Assembly (NCBI RefSeq): GCF_001578185.1
Contig: NZ_CP011008.1
Span: 2,818,001 to 2,882,000 of the forward strand
DNA: 64,000 nucleotides
Direction: 5' to 3'
DNA from: Peribacillus simplex
GTDB taxonomy: Bacteria > Bacillota > Bacilli > Bacillales > DSM-1321
The position numbers and the translations under genes were made by a program. The stretch's first letter is position 1, and the number at the start of each line of letters is the position of its first letter. A model generated the notes under the pieces. It worked only from the letters and a program-made list of their open reading frames with translations, did no database searches and was not told where the DNA came from. Below, in pieces: positions 43,681 to 53,360 of this stretch.

Positions 43681-45096
43681 TCACCCTTCTTTTACCTCAT
43701 CCATTGGCAAATGGACTGCGTTGTACTTCATTTCTCCAGAACTGTAATTTTTTCTCATTTTAAACATGAGGAGAAAACCAATTGCCCACCAGCCTGCAAA
43801 AATCAGCCATTCATAAGGCCAAATTAAAGCCGCTGGCATACCTGGTAAGTATAAGGCAATAAATCCTATGCTAAGAATCAACGCGATCCAGCCCACAATA
43901 TTTGATTTTCCAGCACGGAAAGGTCTTACCATCTCAGGAGCATTTTTTCTCAATTGAACAAATGCGATAGCTACGAATAAATATGCCAATACAATAGCCA
44001 GCCCGCCAGCATCCACCAACCAAACTAACATAGGTCTCCCTAATAATGGACTAATCATGGATAAAGCACCTATAAATAAAACAGCATTTGTAGGCGTATT
44101 TGTTTTCGGATGTAATTTACCAAACCAAGCTGGAATCATCTTTTTTTCCGCCATTGAATAGAGAACTCGGCTGCCGCCAATGATAAATGCATTCCAGCTC
44201 GTCAAAATACCTGCAACACCACCTATAATCAAGATGGTTGCAAAAATGCTCGATCCATAGACTTTGGCCATTGCATCTGCCGTTGGTAATACGGAAATTG
44301 CTAATATACTTTTATCTAAAGATACTCCTACCGCGTATATAATGGCAATATACCAGATAACGGCAAGACTTACTGAAAATATAAGAATTTTCCCAATTAA
44401 TTTCGGCTCAACATTCATTTCTTCAGCTGTTTGAGGTATTACATCAAAACCCACAAACATGAATGGAGTCATGATCAGTACAGTTATGATTCCTACTGTG
44501 CCATCCAAAAATAGTGGTTTCGCATCTCCCAAATCACTAGTGAATCCAGCTCCAAAGATTAACATTAAACCAATGAGACCTATTACGATGGTTAAAACCA
44601 TTTGGAGAATGGCTGCCGATTTCACACCAAAATAATTAATCAGTGTAACTAATATGGAACCTATTACCCCAACAAGCACCCATGTTAAATACACATCATA
44701 TCCAGTAATAGAATACATGAGTCCTACCTTATAATTTGGAAATACATATTCAATGACAGTTGGCAAAGCAACCGCTTCAAAAGCAACCACAGATATATAA
44801 CCTAATGCGAGGGCCCATGATGCTACAAATGCAGCTTTAGGACCGACGCCCCTTAATACATAAGATAGGGCACCTCCAGCAGCAGGCATGGCTGAAGCTA
44901 ATTCTGCATAGGTCAGACCTACAAAAGTGACCAATACTCCACCTAATAAAAATGCTATCATCGCTCCAAGTGTACCTGCTGATTCAATCCAAGTACCTGA
45001 TAATACTACCCAACCCCAACCAATCATGGCCCCGAATGCCAAAAATAATATATCTACCTTAGAAAGAACTTTATTTAGACTTTTAGTTTCTTTAAT
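43681..45096 (-). CDS. APC family amino acid permease
   Basis: A 471-residue amino acid-polyamine-organocation transporter with 12 helices. TM1 holds the substrate-binding break FLAFGAMIGWGWVVLSGTWI. Further family blocks are FVGLTYAELASAMPAAGGAL, the TM6 break in TPFMFVGFDVIPQTAEEMNV (about residue 218), and SRVLYSMAEKKMIPAWFGKL. The substrate is unknown. The start is uncertain: no ATG, GTG or TTG lies at a good distance from the only decent binding site (GAAAGGG), while an ATT at 45096 sits ten bases after it. The open frame extends to TTG 45132. It follows the histidine kinase gene on the same strand with a hairpin at 45540 between. Confidence 0.85.
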   Translation of the reverse strand: MKETKSLNKVLSKVDILFLAFGAMIGWGWVVLSGTWIESAGTLGAMIAFLLGGVLVTFVGLTYAELASAMPAAGGALSYVLRGVGPKAAFVASWALALGYISVVAFEAVALPTVIEYVFPNYKVGLMYSITGYDVYLTWVLVGVIGSILVTLINYFGVKSAAILQMVLTIVIGLIGLMLIFGAGFTSDLGDAKPLFLDGTVGIITVLIMTPFMFVGFDVIPQTAEEMNVEPKLIGKILIFSVSLAVIWYIAIIYAVGVSLDKSILAISVLPTADAMAKVYGSSIFATILIIGGVAGILTSWNAFIIGGSRVLYSMAEKKMIPAWFGKLHPKTNTPTNAVLFIGALSMISPLLGRPMLVWLVDAGGLAIVLAYLFVAIAFVQLRKNAPEMVRPFRAGKSNIVGWIALILSIGFIALYLPGMPAALIWPYEWLIFAGWWAIGFLLMFKMRKNYSSGEMKYNAVHLPMDEVKEG

Positions 45097-45539
45097 GGTG
45101 ATCCATCCCTTTCTTGAAAGACTGCAGAACAAAACAAAAACTTGTGAATCTTTATCAAAGAAGAAATTAAAAAAACATTTGGTTGATATGTATAGAACTT
45201 ATGGACATTTTGCATGAAAATTGCTGACTTTAAAGAATAATTGGTTATGTATCTGATTCCACCAAATTCATCTATACCTGACTATCTTTCTCAATAAACA
45301 TCCCCTCTTACTAAAAATTTGTAATAATATAATTATAGTAGCAATATCCATGCCAAAAAAAGTTTATTAGTTTATAAGGATTTGGGATTGTTCATATCCA
45401 TAGATTCGATTCATTACTGAATCGAAAAGAAAAAAAACGAATCATTTATTAATTATTCTTACTTTTTAATTCACAAACGAATCACATCTTTTTCCTAAAA
45501 AAATTAAAAATTTCTAATAATTAATGATATCTAGAAAAA

Positions 45540-45580
45540 AAGAAGCCTACACTCAAAGTTTAGAGAATGTAGGCATTTTC
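45540..45580 (-). terminator. hairpin between kinase and permease genes
   Basis: GCCTACA (45545-45551) pairs with TGTAGGC (45568-45574); A-run on the left side. The rest of 45133-45872 is AT-rich and shows no gene. Confidence 0.6.
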
Positions 45581-45872
45581 CACTTAATTTATAATGATAT
45601 TTTCATAATTGATGATTACAGCTCTTTTTCGTATTTAACGATATAATTATAGATTATGTATTAAATAATAATAGAAATAGAAGAACCTTATTATTAAAAG
45701 TAATTAGATAAGGGCATTTGTGTTTCGAATTAAGTATCATATAAGTATTTTCCAGTACTCATCCGGAACGTGTAAACGTTCGGTCGTTACACCAATCACA
45801 AGTTCAAAAAAACTTATTGCAGCAGTAAATGTATATATGAAAAAAATAAAAACATAATCAAACACCATTGAA

Positions 45873-47000
45873 TTATGACAAATCTGGGAAATGGATGCTG
45901 AATGTGGTTAAATTTTCATTAGAGACACAATTCATATACCCATCATTCCTTTCAATGATCTTTTTACATACATATAATCCAATTCCCGTTCCTAACTCTT
46001 TTGTTGTGACAAAGGGCTCAAAAATTGATTCGATCAATTCACTGGCAATGGCCGGTCCATTATTAGAAATTCGAATTATTTTCTCATTCGCCTCAATTAA
46101 AGAGTCTATCTTCAAAATTCTAGGGTGTTCCTTATCCTTTAATGCATCAATGGAATTTATAAAAAGATTCAAGAACACTTGTTTCAACCCATCCTTGTTC
46201 GCTGTCATGACTAAGTTTGGATAAATATCTAATTCCACATTTACGCTGGCATCCACAATATTCGCGTATGTCAGTTCTTGTATTTCTTCAATTAACTTTA
46301 ACACGGAAATTTCTTCTCGTTGTTCCTCATTAAAATCAGATTTAGAGGTGTGCAGGAATTGGGTTATCCTGAAATTCAACTGATTTAATTCATAATCAAT
46401 GATATCCAAATACTTTAAGCCTGGATTCTCCCTCTTCAATAATTTATTGAAGCCCATGATAGCTGTAAGCGGGTTTCGGAACTCATGTACAAAGCTTGAT
46501 GATATCTGTCCAAGTACCGCTAATTTATCTTTATGATTTTCACTGATATAAGACTTTTTTTCCTCAATCACTTCATTTGTAAGATTCGTATATCTCGTTA
46601 CGGCATGATAGCTGAACGTATCAAAGTGCAAATTGATTTCATTAATGAATTTCTGCATATAATAAATGGGGATATTGGCACCAAAAACATTCCTGATTAT
46701 GATATTTCTCCCTAAATTAATATTATATAGAAAGTCCCCGATGTTGATATTAGCTTCAAGGCGTTCTTTCGCAACCTGGTAAGCTAATTTTATCAACACA
46801 TCTTCAAACAATGCCTCCTTAAACGTTTGGATGACCAGCGAGTACATGCCATATCCATTTTCTTTAATTCTTTCTTTGTAGGGGTCTATTTCATCGATTT
46901 TAATGGTCTTGTTCCATTCATTTAAAAACAAAGATTCATTTTCTTCCAGATATTGAATCAATACATTTTTATACTTCATATGTTCAAATGTCAATTCCAT
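45873..47000 (-). CDS. soluble sensor histidine kinase, no adjacent regulator
   Basis: A 375-residue cytoplasmic histidine kinase. The N-terminal about 150 residues are helical and lack membrane segments (YLEENESLFLNEWNKTIKID, then FLYNINLGRNIIIRNVFG), resembling the sensor region of Bacillus sporulation-type kinases. The H box is SSFVHEFRNPLTAIMGF (about residue 170). N box FLNLFINSIDALKDK, G1 ISNNGPAI, F box IFEPFVTTK and G2 GTGIGLYVCKKI follow, so the ATPase is complete. No response regulator is within reach, suggesting it feeds Spo0F or a distant partner. The start is between GTG 47012 and ATG 47000; the latter has GGTGG eight bases upstream. Confidence 0.85.
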   Translation of the reverse strand: MELTFEHMKYKNVLIQYLEENESLFLNEWNKTIKIDEIDPYKERIKENGYGMYSLVIQTFKEALFEDVLIKLAYQVAKERLEANINIGDFLYNINLGRNIIIRNVFGANIPIYYMQKFINEINLHFDTFSYHAVTRYTNLTNEVIEEKKSYISENHKDKLAVLGQISSSFVHEFRNPLTAIMGFNKLLKRENPGLKYLDIIDYELNQLNFRITQFLHTSKSDFNEEQREEISVLKLIEEIQELTYANIVDASVNVELDIYPNLVMTANKDGLKQVFLNLFINSIDALKDKEHPRILKIDSLIEANEKIIRISNNGPAIASELIESIFEPFVTTKELGTGIGLYVCKKIIERNDGYMNCVSNENLTTFSIHFPDLS

Positions 47001-47227
47001 ACTTTTGACCACCACATCCCCTTGCGGAATTTTAGATACTATATCAATAACATCATTCTATATGAGATTTTGATTTTCTGCACTTCATAAATTATTGTTT
47101 TTGAGGTTGAAATGTAGCTCATTTTGGTAGTGCTTGCTATAACAAAGAACCAACAAATCAGGCGGGAGCAGGAAATGGCAATAAAAGGGAACCACTTTAT
47201 TCCCGCTTTTTATATCCTATGAAACTC

Positions 47228-49054
47228 TTACTTTTGATAGGAAATTCCGTACTTTCCCATTTTTCTATAAAGTGTATTTCGGCCGATGTCAAGTTGTTTT
47301 GCGGCGGTACTAATATTTCCATTTGTTCTTTCCAACGCTTTTCTAATAAGTTGGGTTTCATGTTCTTGAAAGTTTCTTGGTTCCCGATCGGCATCTGCCC
47401 TTTTTTCCAGTGTAGTTGAAACAGGGCAAAGTGCCCTGAGCGTGCCCCTTGTAATCGGACCATTATCAGCTAGGAATACAGCCTGGCCGAGCACGTTTTG
47501 TAATTCGCGGAAATTTCCTGGCCAAGAATATTCCAAAATGAATGATTTAGCATCGTCCGTTAGTTCGGTATATTCATTCTTATAAGGTATTTCAGCTAAA
47601 ATGTATTCTGCTAACAGTAATAAATCTTTACGACTCCTTAAATTTGGAAGTTTTAATGATAATCCACACAGTCGGAAAAATAGATCGGCACGGAATTCTC
47701 CCGCTTCCATTTCTTTTTGTAAGTCTTTGTTGGTGGCGGCAATGATCCTTACATCGATTGGAATGGAAGCATGTCCACCGACACGCGTCACACATCGTTC
47801 CTGAAGCACGCGAAGCAGAGTCGCTTGAGCTGAAAGCGGCATGTCCCCGATTTCATCCAAAAACAGGGTTCCGCCATCAGCAGCTTCGAATTTCCCCTTA
47901 TGTCCGCCGCTTTTTGCGCCAGTATAGGCACCCTTTTCATACCCGAATAACTCACTTTCCAATAAGTTTTCGGGTATTGCGCTGCAGTTGATCGCGATGA
48001 ACGGTTTATCACTTCTTAAGCTAACCCCATGAATGGATTGAGCGAACAGCTCTTTTCCCGTTCCACTTTCTCCAGTAATTAGCAGGCTGATATCAAGCAT
48101 TGCAGCTTTTTTAGCAATGGATATGGTTTGATTCATTTGTGGATCATTACTGATCATATCGGTAAATTGATATCGATTAGTTAAACCATCATTCAATTTT
48201 TGTTTTTTTAACCGTAGGATCACGGAGGATTGATGTTCTATGTTTTCACCAAGGGTTTGAACTGCGAATTCCTGGTCTTTTATTGAAATCCTTTTTCCTA
48301 AAACAAGTGGGTCTAATCCTGATATTATATTCGATATCGGTTTTTTCAATGTGCCAATAATATTTGACGCCGCAATATTGAGATTTGTAACTTTGCCCTC
48401 TTTATCAATGGTAATTAGAGGATCTGGGTATTGATCATATATAAAATAAAGGTTTTTCTCCCTTTTCTGAGTATGGGACAATTGGAGTGCCTGTTTGATA
48501 CTATCAGCCACCCTCTGAACTAAACTAATGGAAAAAGGATGATAATTCTGTTGATGACTGCTTAAGTTCAAAACACCTAGTAGATGCCCATCAGGGTGAT
48601 AAATGGGGGAAGCGGCACAAGTAAGGAAATGGTTATCCTGATGAAAGTGTTGATTGCCGTGAATCAATACAGGTTTTTTCTCTATTATGGCCGTTCCGAT
48701 TGCATTTGTCCCTTTTGTTTCCTCTAGCCAATTGGCCCCTTTTCTGAGGGAAACATTATCTGCATGCCGTATGAAGGCTGGATCGCCAACTGTTTCGATG
48801 ATATATCCTTCAGGAGCAGCAAGTAATAAAATCGACTCCAGGCCATTGATCGAACTATAGACTTCTTCTAAAAGGGGGGAAGAGTGGTACAAGAGTTCTG
48901 CGTATTGATCGTGATATTCAGCCAACTCAAATTCGCCAAGCATATCTTCCTTATCCATCATGCTTGGCTGAAGACCTTTTGAATGGCACCGCTTCCATGA
49001 TTCTTGAATAAATGCCGGAATGGTTTCTTTACCTGCGTTAATATTAACAGACAT
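47228..49054 (-). CDS. AcoR-type sigma-54-dependent transcriptional activator
   Basis: A 608-residue enhancer-binding protein. N-terminal GAF-like sensor (about 50-190; LEETKGTNAIGTAIIEKKPV), PAS-like part (about 205-280; LYFIYDQYPDPLITIDKEGK), then the AAA+ sigma-54 domain. That domain has Walker A GESGTGKELF (about residue 330), the sigma-54 contact loop KGAYTGA (GAFTGA variant) and Walker B GGTLFLDEIGD. The end is a Fis-type helix-turn-helix, GNISTAAKQLDIGRNTLYRK. ATG 49054 follows GGGAGGAC. It is divergent from the aldehyde dehydrogenase gene, and the region between holds a sigma-54 promoter and paired dyads, so this protein very likely turns on that gene in response to a small molecule. 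Confidence 0.92.
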   Translation of the reverse strand: MSVNINAGKETIPAFIQESWKRCHSKGLQPSMMDKEDMLGEFELAEYHDQYAELLYHSSPLLEEVYSSINGLESILLLAAPEGYIIETVGDPAFIRHADNVSLRKGANWLEETKGTNAIGTAIIEKKPVLIHGNQHFHQDNHFLTCAASPIYHPDGHLLGVLNLSSHQQNYHPFSISLVQRVADSIKQALQLSHTQKREKNLYFIYDQYPDPLITIDKEGKVTNLNIAASNIIGTLKKPISNIISGLDPLVLGKRISIKDQEFAVQTLGENIEHQSSVILRLKKQKLNDGLTNRYQFTDMISNDPQMNQTISIAKKAAMLDISLLITGESGTGKELFAQSIHGVSLRSDKPFIAINCSAIPENLLESELFGYEKGAYTGAKSGGHKGKFEAADGGTLFLDEIGDMPLSAQATLLRVLQERCVTRVGGHASIPIDVRIIAATNKDLQKEMEAGEFRADLFFRLCGLSLKLPNLRSRKDLLLLAEYILAEIPYKNEYTELTDDAKSFILEYSWPGNFRELQNVLGQAVFLADNGPITRGTLRALCPVSTTLEKRADADREPRNFQEHETQLIRKALERTNGNISTAAKQLDIGRNTLYRKMGKYGISYQK

Positions 49055-49244
49055 TGAATAAGTCCTCCCATATGTAAAATTCAATAAACGGCAACGGTTA
49101 TTTTGATTCAATTTTTCATTAAGGTCACAATAAGCTCTCTTCAGTTTCAGAGCATTAAAGGTTCATCCATATAATTTAATCATAACAGAAAATTCAGATA
49201 TTAACCAAAATGAAAACTGAGTTATGCCAAATATTATACTTTTT

Positions 49245-49289
49245 TGCTCCATTTTGGAACACATAACTGTTCCATATTGGAACAGTTAT
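49245..49289. promoter_or_regulatory. two tandem activator sites (UAS) for the sigma-54 regulator
   Basis: Site 2 is a perfect dyad: ATAACTGTTCC (49263-49273) and GGAACAGTTAT (49279-49289) around ATATT. Site 1 (49245-49261) has TGCTCC-ATTTT-GGAACA, the same core with one mismatch. Centres are 23 bp apart, about two helical turns, and site 2 is 63 bp upstream of the -24 element. Confidence 0.75.
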
Positions 49290-49336
49290 ATGCCTTCCTT
49301 CGCTCCACTTCAATTGATTTCATTGTTTTTTTGTTA

Positions 49337-49354
49337 TTGGCATATGACTTGCAT
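49337..49354 (+). promoter_or_regulatory. sigma-54 promoter of the aldehyde dehydrogenase gene
   Basis: TTGGCATATGACTTGCAT has GG (49339-49340) and GC (49351-49352) exactly ten bases apart and matches TGGCAY-N5-TTGCW. It would give a leader of about 200 bases before the ATG at 49560. Confidence 0.85.
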
Positions 49355-49559
49355 AATTACATGACAAGAAATTGAATCCTTTTTGATAGGGAGGGAAATA
49401 ATTCCAAAAATAAGAGCCTTAGATTCCAATGACTAAAGAAATTCATGCATGCCACAGACCAGCCAAAGATAAATTGTAGACATAAACATTTTACTTAGAG
49501 AACGCCATGTCCGAACAGAGTTACATGATCGAACTTTACTTTGAAAAGGGGTATTATAC

Positions 49560-51041
49560 ATGGAACAAACTATTAAACTTAATCCGCGAGTGCAAGATTT
49601 CTTAAAAGGCACTAAAAAGCTTTTGATTAATGGAGAATTGGTGGAAGCTGCTTCAGGAAAAACCTTTAAGACCCTCGATCCTTCAAACGGCAAGGTTCTG
49701 GCCATTGTGAGTGAAGCAGGACCAGAAGATGTAGATAAAGCCGTCAAATCAGCCCGTAAGGCTTTCGACAACGGTCCTTGGAAAAAAATGAGTGCATCAG
49801 AACGCAGTCGCCTCATTTATAAATTAGCTGATCTTATGGAGGATCATAAAGAGGCGTTAGCACAATTAGATACCCTGGATAATGGTAAGCCAATTGGCGA
49901 AACCACAAATGCAGACGTCCCTCTTGCAATCGATCACTTCCGTTATTACGCTGGATGGACCACTAAAATAGTAGGTCAAACAATACCTGTTGCAGGGAAT
50001 TACTTTAATTATACCCGTCATGAAGCAGTTGGAGTGGTAGGACAGATCATCCCTTGGAATTTCCCTCTACTTATGGCCGCATGGAAATTAGGTGCAGCCC
50101 TTGCAACCGGATGTACGATTGTTTTAAAACCAGCGGAGCAAACGCCGCTTTCAGCATTATATTTAGGGCAATTGGCGCTTGAAGCAGGTTTTCCTCCTGG
50201 CGTACTTAATGTGATACCTGGATTTGGTGAAACAGCAGGGTCACCGCTTGTTGACCATCCTGATGTCGATAAAATTGCGTTTACAGGTTCAACCTCAGTA
50301 GGGAAAATGATCATGCGCCAAGCATCCGGTACAGTGAAAAAAATCTCGTTGGAATTAGGCGGGAAATCACCTAATATCATATTACCGGATGCAGATATGA
50401 GTAAAGCCATTCCTGGTGCTTTAATGGGCATCATGTTTAATCAAGGACAAGTTTGCTGTGCCGGTTCCCGCCTGTATATTCAGAAGAAATCCTATGATAA
50501 CGTAGTAGCTGACTTAGTGTCCCACGCAAAAAATATTAAACAAGGTGCCGGTCTTGATCCATCTACCCAGATAGGGCCTTTGGTATCCAATGAACAATTG
50601 GAAAGAGTGGGCAGTTATATCGAAAAAGGGAAGTCTGAAGGAGCTGAAGTGGTTACAGGGGGCAATTACGGACAAGGAGAGGGTTATTTTGTAGCACCTA
50701 CAATATTTGCTGGTGTTGAAGATGAAATGACAATCGCTAAAGAAGAAATTTTCGGTCCTGTTGTGGCTGCCATGCCTTTTGACGATTTGGACGATGTGAT
50801 AAACCGTGCAAATAACTCTGAATATGGATTGGCTGCTGGTTTATGGACACAAGATGTAAAAAAAGCCCATTATGTGGCCAATGAATTACAAGCAGGTACA
50901 GTATGGGTAAACTGCTATAACGCCTTTGATGCAGCATCTCCATTTGGTGGTTATAAACAAAGTGGAATCGGTCGGGAAATGGGCAGTTATGCATTGGATA
51001 ATTATACGGAAGTTAAAAGTGTATGGATTAACTTAAACTAA
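49560..51041 (+). CDS. NAD(P)-dependent aldehyde dehydrogenase under sigma-54 control
   Basis: A 493-residue aldehyde dehydrogenase of the DhaS/AldA type that oxidises an aldehyde to the acid. The cofactor and active-site blocks are complete: IIPWNFPLLMAAWKLGAALA (about residue 160), the catalytic Glu in KISLELGGKSPNIIL (about residue 262), the catalytic Cys in NQGQVCCAGSRLY (about residue 296) and EEIFGPVVAAMPF. ATG 49560 follows AAAAGGGG. Upstream are a sigma-54 promoter and two activator sites; the divergent AcoR-type gene is the probable regulator. The inducer and aldehyde may come from alcohol, acetoin or amine breakdown. Confidence 0.92.
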   Translation: MEQTIKLNPRVQDFLKGTKKLLINGELVEAASGKTFKTLDPSNGKVLAIVSEAGPEDVDKAVKSARKAFDNGPWKKMSASERSRLIYKLADLMEDHKEALAQLDTLDNGKPIGETTNADVPLAIDHFRYYAGWTTKIVGQTIPVAGNYFNYTRHEAVGVVGQIIPWNFPLLMAAWKLGAALATGCTIVLKPAEQTPLSALYLGQLALEAGFPPGVLNVIPGFGETAGSPLVDHPDVDKIAFTGSTSVGKMIMRQASGTVKKISLELGGKSPNIILPDADMSKAIPGALMGIMFNQGQVCCAGSRLYIQKKSYDNVVADLVSHAKNIKQGAGLDPSTQIGPLVSNEQLERVGSYIEKGKSEGAEVVTGGNYGQGEGYFVAPTIFAGVEDEMTIAKEEIFGPVVAAMPFDDLDDVINRANNSEYGLAAGLWTQDVKKAHYVANELQAGTVWVNCYNAFDAASPFGGYKQSGIGREMGSYALDNYTEVKSVWINLN

Positions 51042-51182
51042 TAAATACGCACTATATCAAACAGGGATCGATTGGCCCAGATAGATATAGAGATCGGAAT
51101 GTAGCTGGAATTTTTAAGATTAATCATATTCCTTTAATGGATTAAGACAAAAGAGCATATCATCGTTTCCTTAAATAGTTGC

Positions 51183-51222
51183 AAAAGGGTGTACCAAAAT
51201 CAGGACTTTGGTACACCCTTTC
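51183..51222 (+). terminator. terminator downstream of the aldehyde dehydrogenase gene
   Basis: AAAGGGTGTACCAAA (51184-51198) pairs perfectly with TTTGGTACACCCTTT (51207-51221). Confidence 0.85.
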
Positions 51223-51263
51223 CTTGTTTTGGTAACTTGTATCAATTCGGGCTTAGACAAAAA

Positions 51264-51295
51264 GAAGAGACCTTTCATTTGCGAAAGGTCTCTTG
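51264..51295 (-). terminator. terminator of the TerC-type gene
   Basis: AAGAGACCTTTC pairs with GAAAGGTCTCTT across a six-base loop, just after the minus-strand stop at 51303. Confidence 0.8.
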
Positions 51296-51302
51296 GTCCC
51301 CA

Positions 51303-52007
51303 TTATCCATTACGTTCAATTTGCATTTTATCGCTGTTTGCTTTCTCTTTTTCTATCTTTTGCTGTCTTGAAGTTCCAGCAACCAGGATTCCAATCACGA
51401 CAATTGCTTCAAATCCATATTTGATGAAGGGATTTACAAAGTAGTCGTGCATGAACGGTTCAGCTACAATCATTTTAGAAGCTGTCCAGCCTAGAATTCC
51501 CGCACCAATTATTATGATGAATGGGAAGCGTTCAATCAGTTTCAAGATCAAAGTGCTTCCATACATCACTACTGGAATGGATACAAGTAAACCGATTACC
51601 ACTAAAGTGAAATTACCATGAGAAGCTCCTGCAACCGCTAGGACATTATCCAATCCCATCAAAGCATCTGCAATAATAATGGTTTTTATGGCAGCCCACA
51701 TGGAGTCTGCAGGCTTCAAATCGTGTTCCTCTTCATCGATAAGGAGCTTATAAGCGATCCATACCAGAAGTAATCCCCCTATTAAATGCAGTCCAGGCAC
51801 CTTTAAGATTACGACAACCAGCAGCGTTGCAATGATCCTTATCACGATTGCCCCGACCGCTCCCCATATTATCACCTTTTTTTGCTGATCTTTTGGAAGC
51901 TTTCTTGCAGCCAATCCAATAAGGATCGCATTATCACCAGCAAGAACCAAATCTATCATAATGATCGCTAAAAGTCCTGAAATAAATTCACCTGATAAAA
52001 AATCCAA
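51303..52007 (-). CDS. TerC family membrane protein (YjbE/YkoY type), manganese-linked
   Basis: A 234-residue protein with seven helices. The acidic membrane motif IMIDLVLAGDNAILIGLAAR (about residue 20) and the repeat version IIADALMGLDNVLAVAGASH (about residue 115) are the TerC hallmarks; the paired Asp-Asn residues probably bind the metal. In Bacillus, YkoY/MeeY-type members export Mn2+ and help load secreted metalloenzymes. That role is supported here by the manganese riboswitch in its leader (52037-52190). ATG 52007 follows GGAGGAAA. Confidence 0.9.
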   Translation of the reverse strand: MDFLSGEFISGLLAIIMIDLVLAGDNAILIGLAARKLPKDQQKKVIIWGAVGAIVIRIIATLLVVVILKVPGLHLIGGLLLVWIAYKLLIDEEEHDLKPADSMWAAIKTIIIADALMGLDNVLAVAGASHGNFTLVVIGLLVSIPVVMYGSTLILKLIERFPFIIIIGAGILGWTASKMIVAEPFMHDYFVNPFIKYGFEAIVVIGILVAGTSRQQKIEKEKANSDKMQIERNG

Positions 52008-52036
52008 TACATTTTCCTCCTTTATACAAAAATAAA

Positions 52037-52190
52037 GAGACCTCTGCCATAAATGGCAAAGGTCTCGCTAAGCACTAAATGAATTAGGCCAATAAAGCCG
52101 GTGGAATTCCCACGTAATGACGACTTTATTTCAGGTTATCCCTGACGCTACTCCCCTTCACGGGAATAAAGAATATGTAATTCTTTTGAT
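52037..52190 (-). promoter_or_regulatory. yybP-ykoY (Mn2+) riboswitch with terminator
   Basis: Read leftward, the leader contains AAGGGGAGTAGCGTCAGG (around 52142-52160), the conserved core of the yybP-ykoY aptamer, and the closing GCGAGACC end near 52066. The expression platform is a strong hairpin, GAGACCTTTGCC with GGCAGAGGTCTC (52037-52066), followed by TTTATTTTT. Mn2+ binding to this class is known to favour readthrough, so high manganese should switch the TerC-type exporter on. Confidence 0.87.
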
Positions 52191-52425
52191 ATCTTTCCAT
52201 TAGGAAACTACCAAGAAAATTTATCACTAATCAATTATACCAAAAATACAAATAAAATAAAGTAAAAAATAACGGAATGTTAATGCACATTCATTTTGGA
52301 AAACATATGTTCATTTCACTTTTACTGATCTTTCAAGTGCAAACATTCACCGCTGACGGGCTATAATATAAGAGATTGGAAGGTTATTCATCAACTTTAC
52401 TTTACCTAACCAACAACCGATAATT

Positions 52426-52708
52426 TCAGTCCATCATCCCTTCCAAATATCGACATAATTCGTTTCCTAGGTTCGTGATATCGCTCAAATCCTTCCCCCA
52501 TAGATATTGATTACTTAAGGTGGCCTCTATCAATTGTCTAAGTGGGATTTCCCCCATCACATAGTGAACCAAAGCTTTCACCTATATAATTCCCTTCACT
52601 TCTTGAACCTTATAAAATCGAGTCTGGCCCGAAAAACCTCGTCTGATACAGTCAGGCCTGCAATTTCGCCTGTGTTGCCACAGTATTCACTAGGACAGTT
52701 TTGTTCAT
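52426..52708 (-). pseudogene. C-terminal relic of a sugar-acid oxidoreductase (tentative)
   Basis: In changing frames the minus strand reads KALVHYVMGEIPLRQLIEAT, then LSNQYLWGKDLSDITNLGNE and LCRYLEGMMD before a stop at 52426. This resembles the C-terminal end of altronate/tagaturonate or mannitol-type dehydrogenases. Upstream pieces (FRARF-like, GESFGSLCDGGNPT) are in other frames with stops. The match is from memory and weak; only the presence of a decayed coding stretch is fairly sure. Confidence 0.4.
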
Positions 52709-53014
52709 GGTAACCTCAAGGGTTTACAGTCCAATTCTTACAACTTTATTATCATTATTATTGGGTTTATCACTTTATGACGATTGAAATTAAATATCTT
52801 ATTTTTTATTTGAACTAAATTTATAACGGTATTATGCGAGTATTTCAAAACTAAACGACTTTATTGTTGCTGTACCGTTTTTTTATGCTGAACTCTAATT
52901 TCTATCCAAAAATATTGCTTTAAGGAATTGGCCTCTATACTATCATAGTGATATGAGTTTTTAGCATTATAAAAAGGACAATTTAGGTGGTTTATTTGAC
53001 CTTGCATACAAATT

Positions 53015-53057
53015 AACTAAAAAAAAGCCACTCCCCTAGTGCTTATAGAAGTGGCTG
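53015..53057 (-). terminator. terminator after a broken minus-strand gene
   Basis: AGCCACT pairs with AGTGGCT (loop about 16 bases) with a T-rich side leftward; it lies 40 bases after the stop at 53095. Confidence 0.6.
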
Positions 53058-53094
53058 GTACACATTATTATTTATCCAATATCTTTTATCTGTT

Positions 53095-53360
53095 TCATTT
53101 TAGGTACCGCTCTTTGCTTATTGCCTCGGACTCTTTATTTTGGGTTCTAATGACATAATCCACATAAGCACTATTCTTTGCTGTAAATTCAACTTCTGCA
53201 TTTGATAGCATAACAGAACCGCTTAGTGATACCTCATAAACAATAGACCTTAGTTACCTTAGTACCATTTGGTATTTGTGTCTTAGCTTCAGCGGTATTG
53301 AATGTTACAGATTTATCCTCATTAGCAACATCTTTAGTGCATAAATCTTTCCAGCCTTAT
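53095..53360 (-). pseudogene. frameshifted fragment of an unknown protein
   Basis: Two overlapping frames read NEDKSVTFNTAEAKTQIPNG followed by TKVTKV, then after a one- or two-base shift near 53245 VYEVSLSGSVMLSNAEVEFT and AKNSAYVDYVIRTQNKESEA, to the stop at 53095. The beta-rich, polar composition suggests the end of a secreted or lipoprotein domain. The N terminus is missing. A terminator follows, so it was once a functional gene. Confidence 0.55.
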
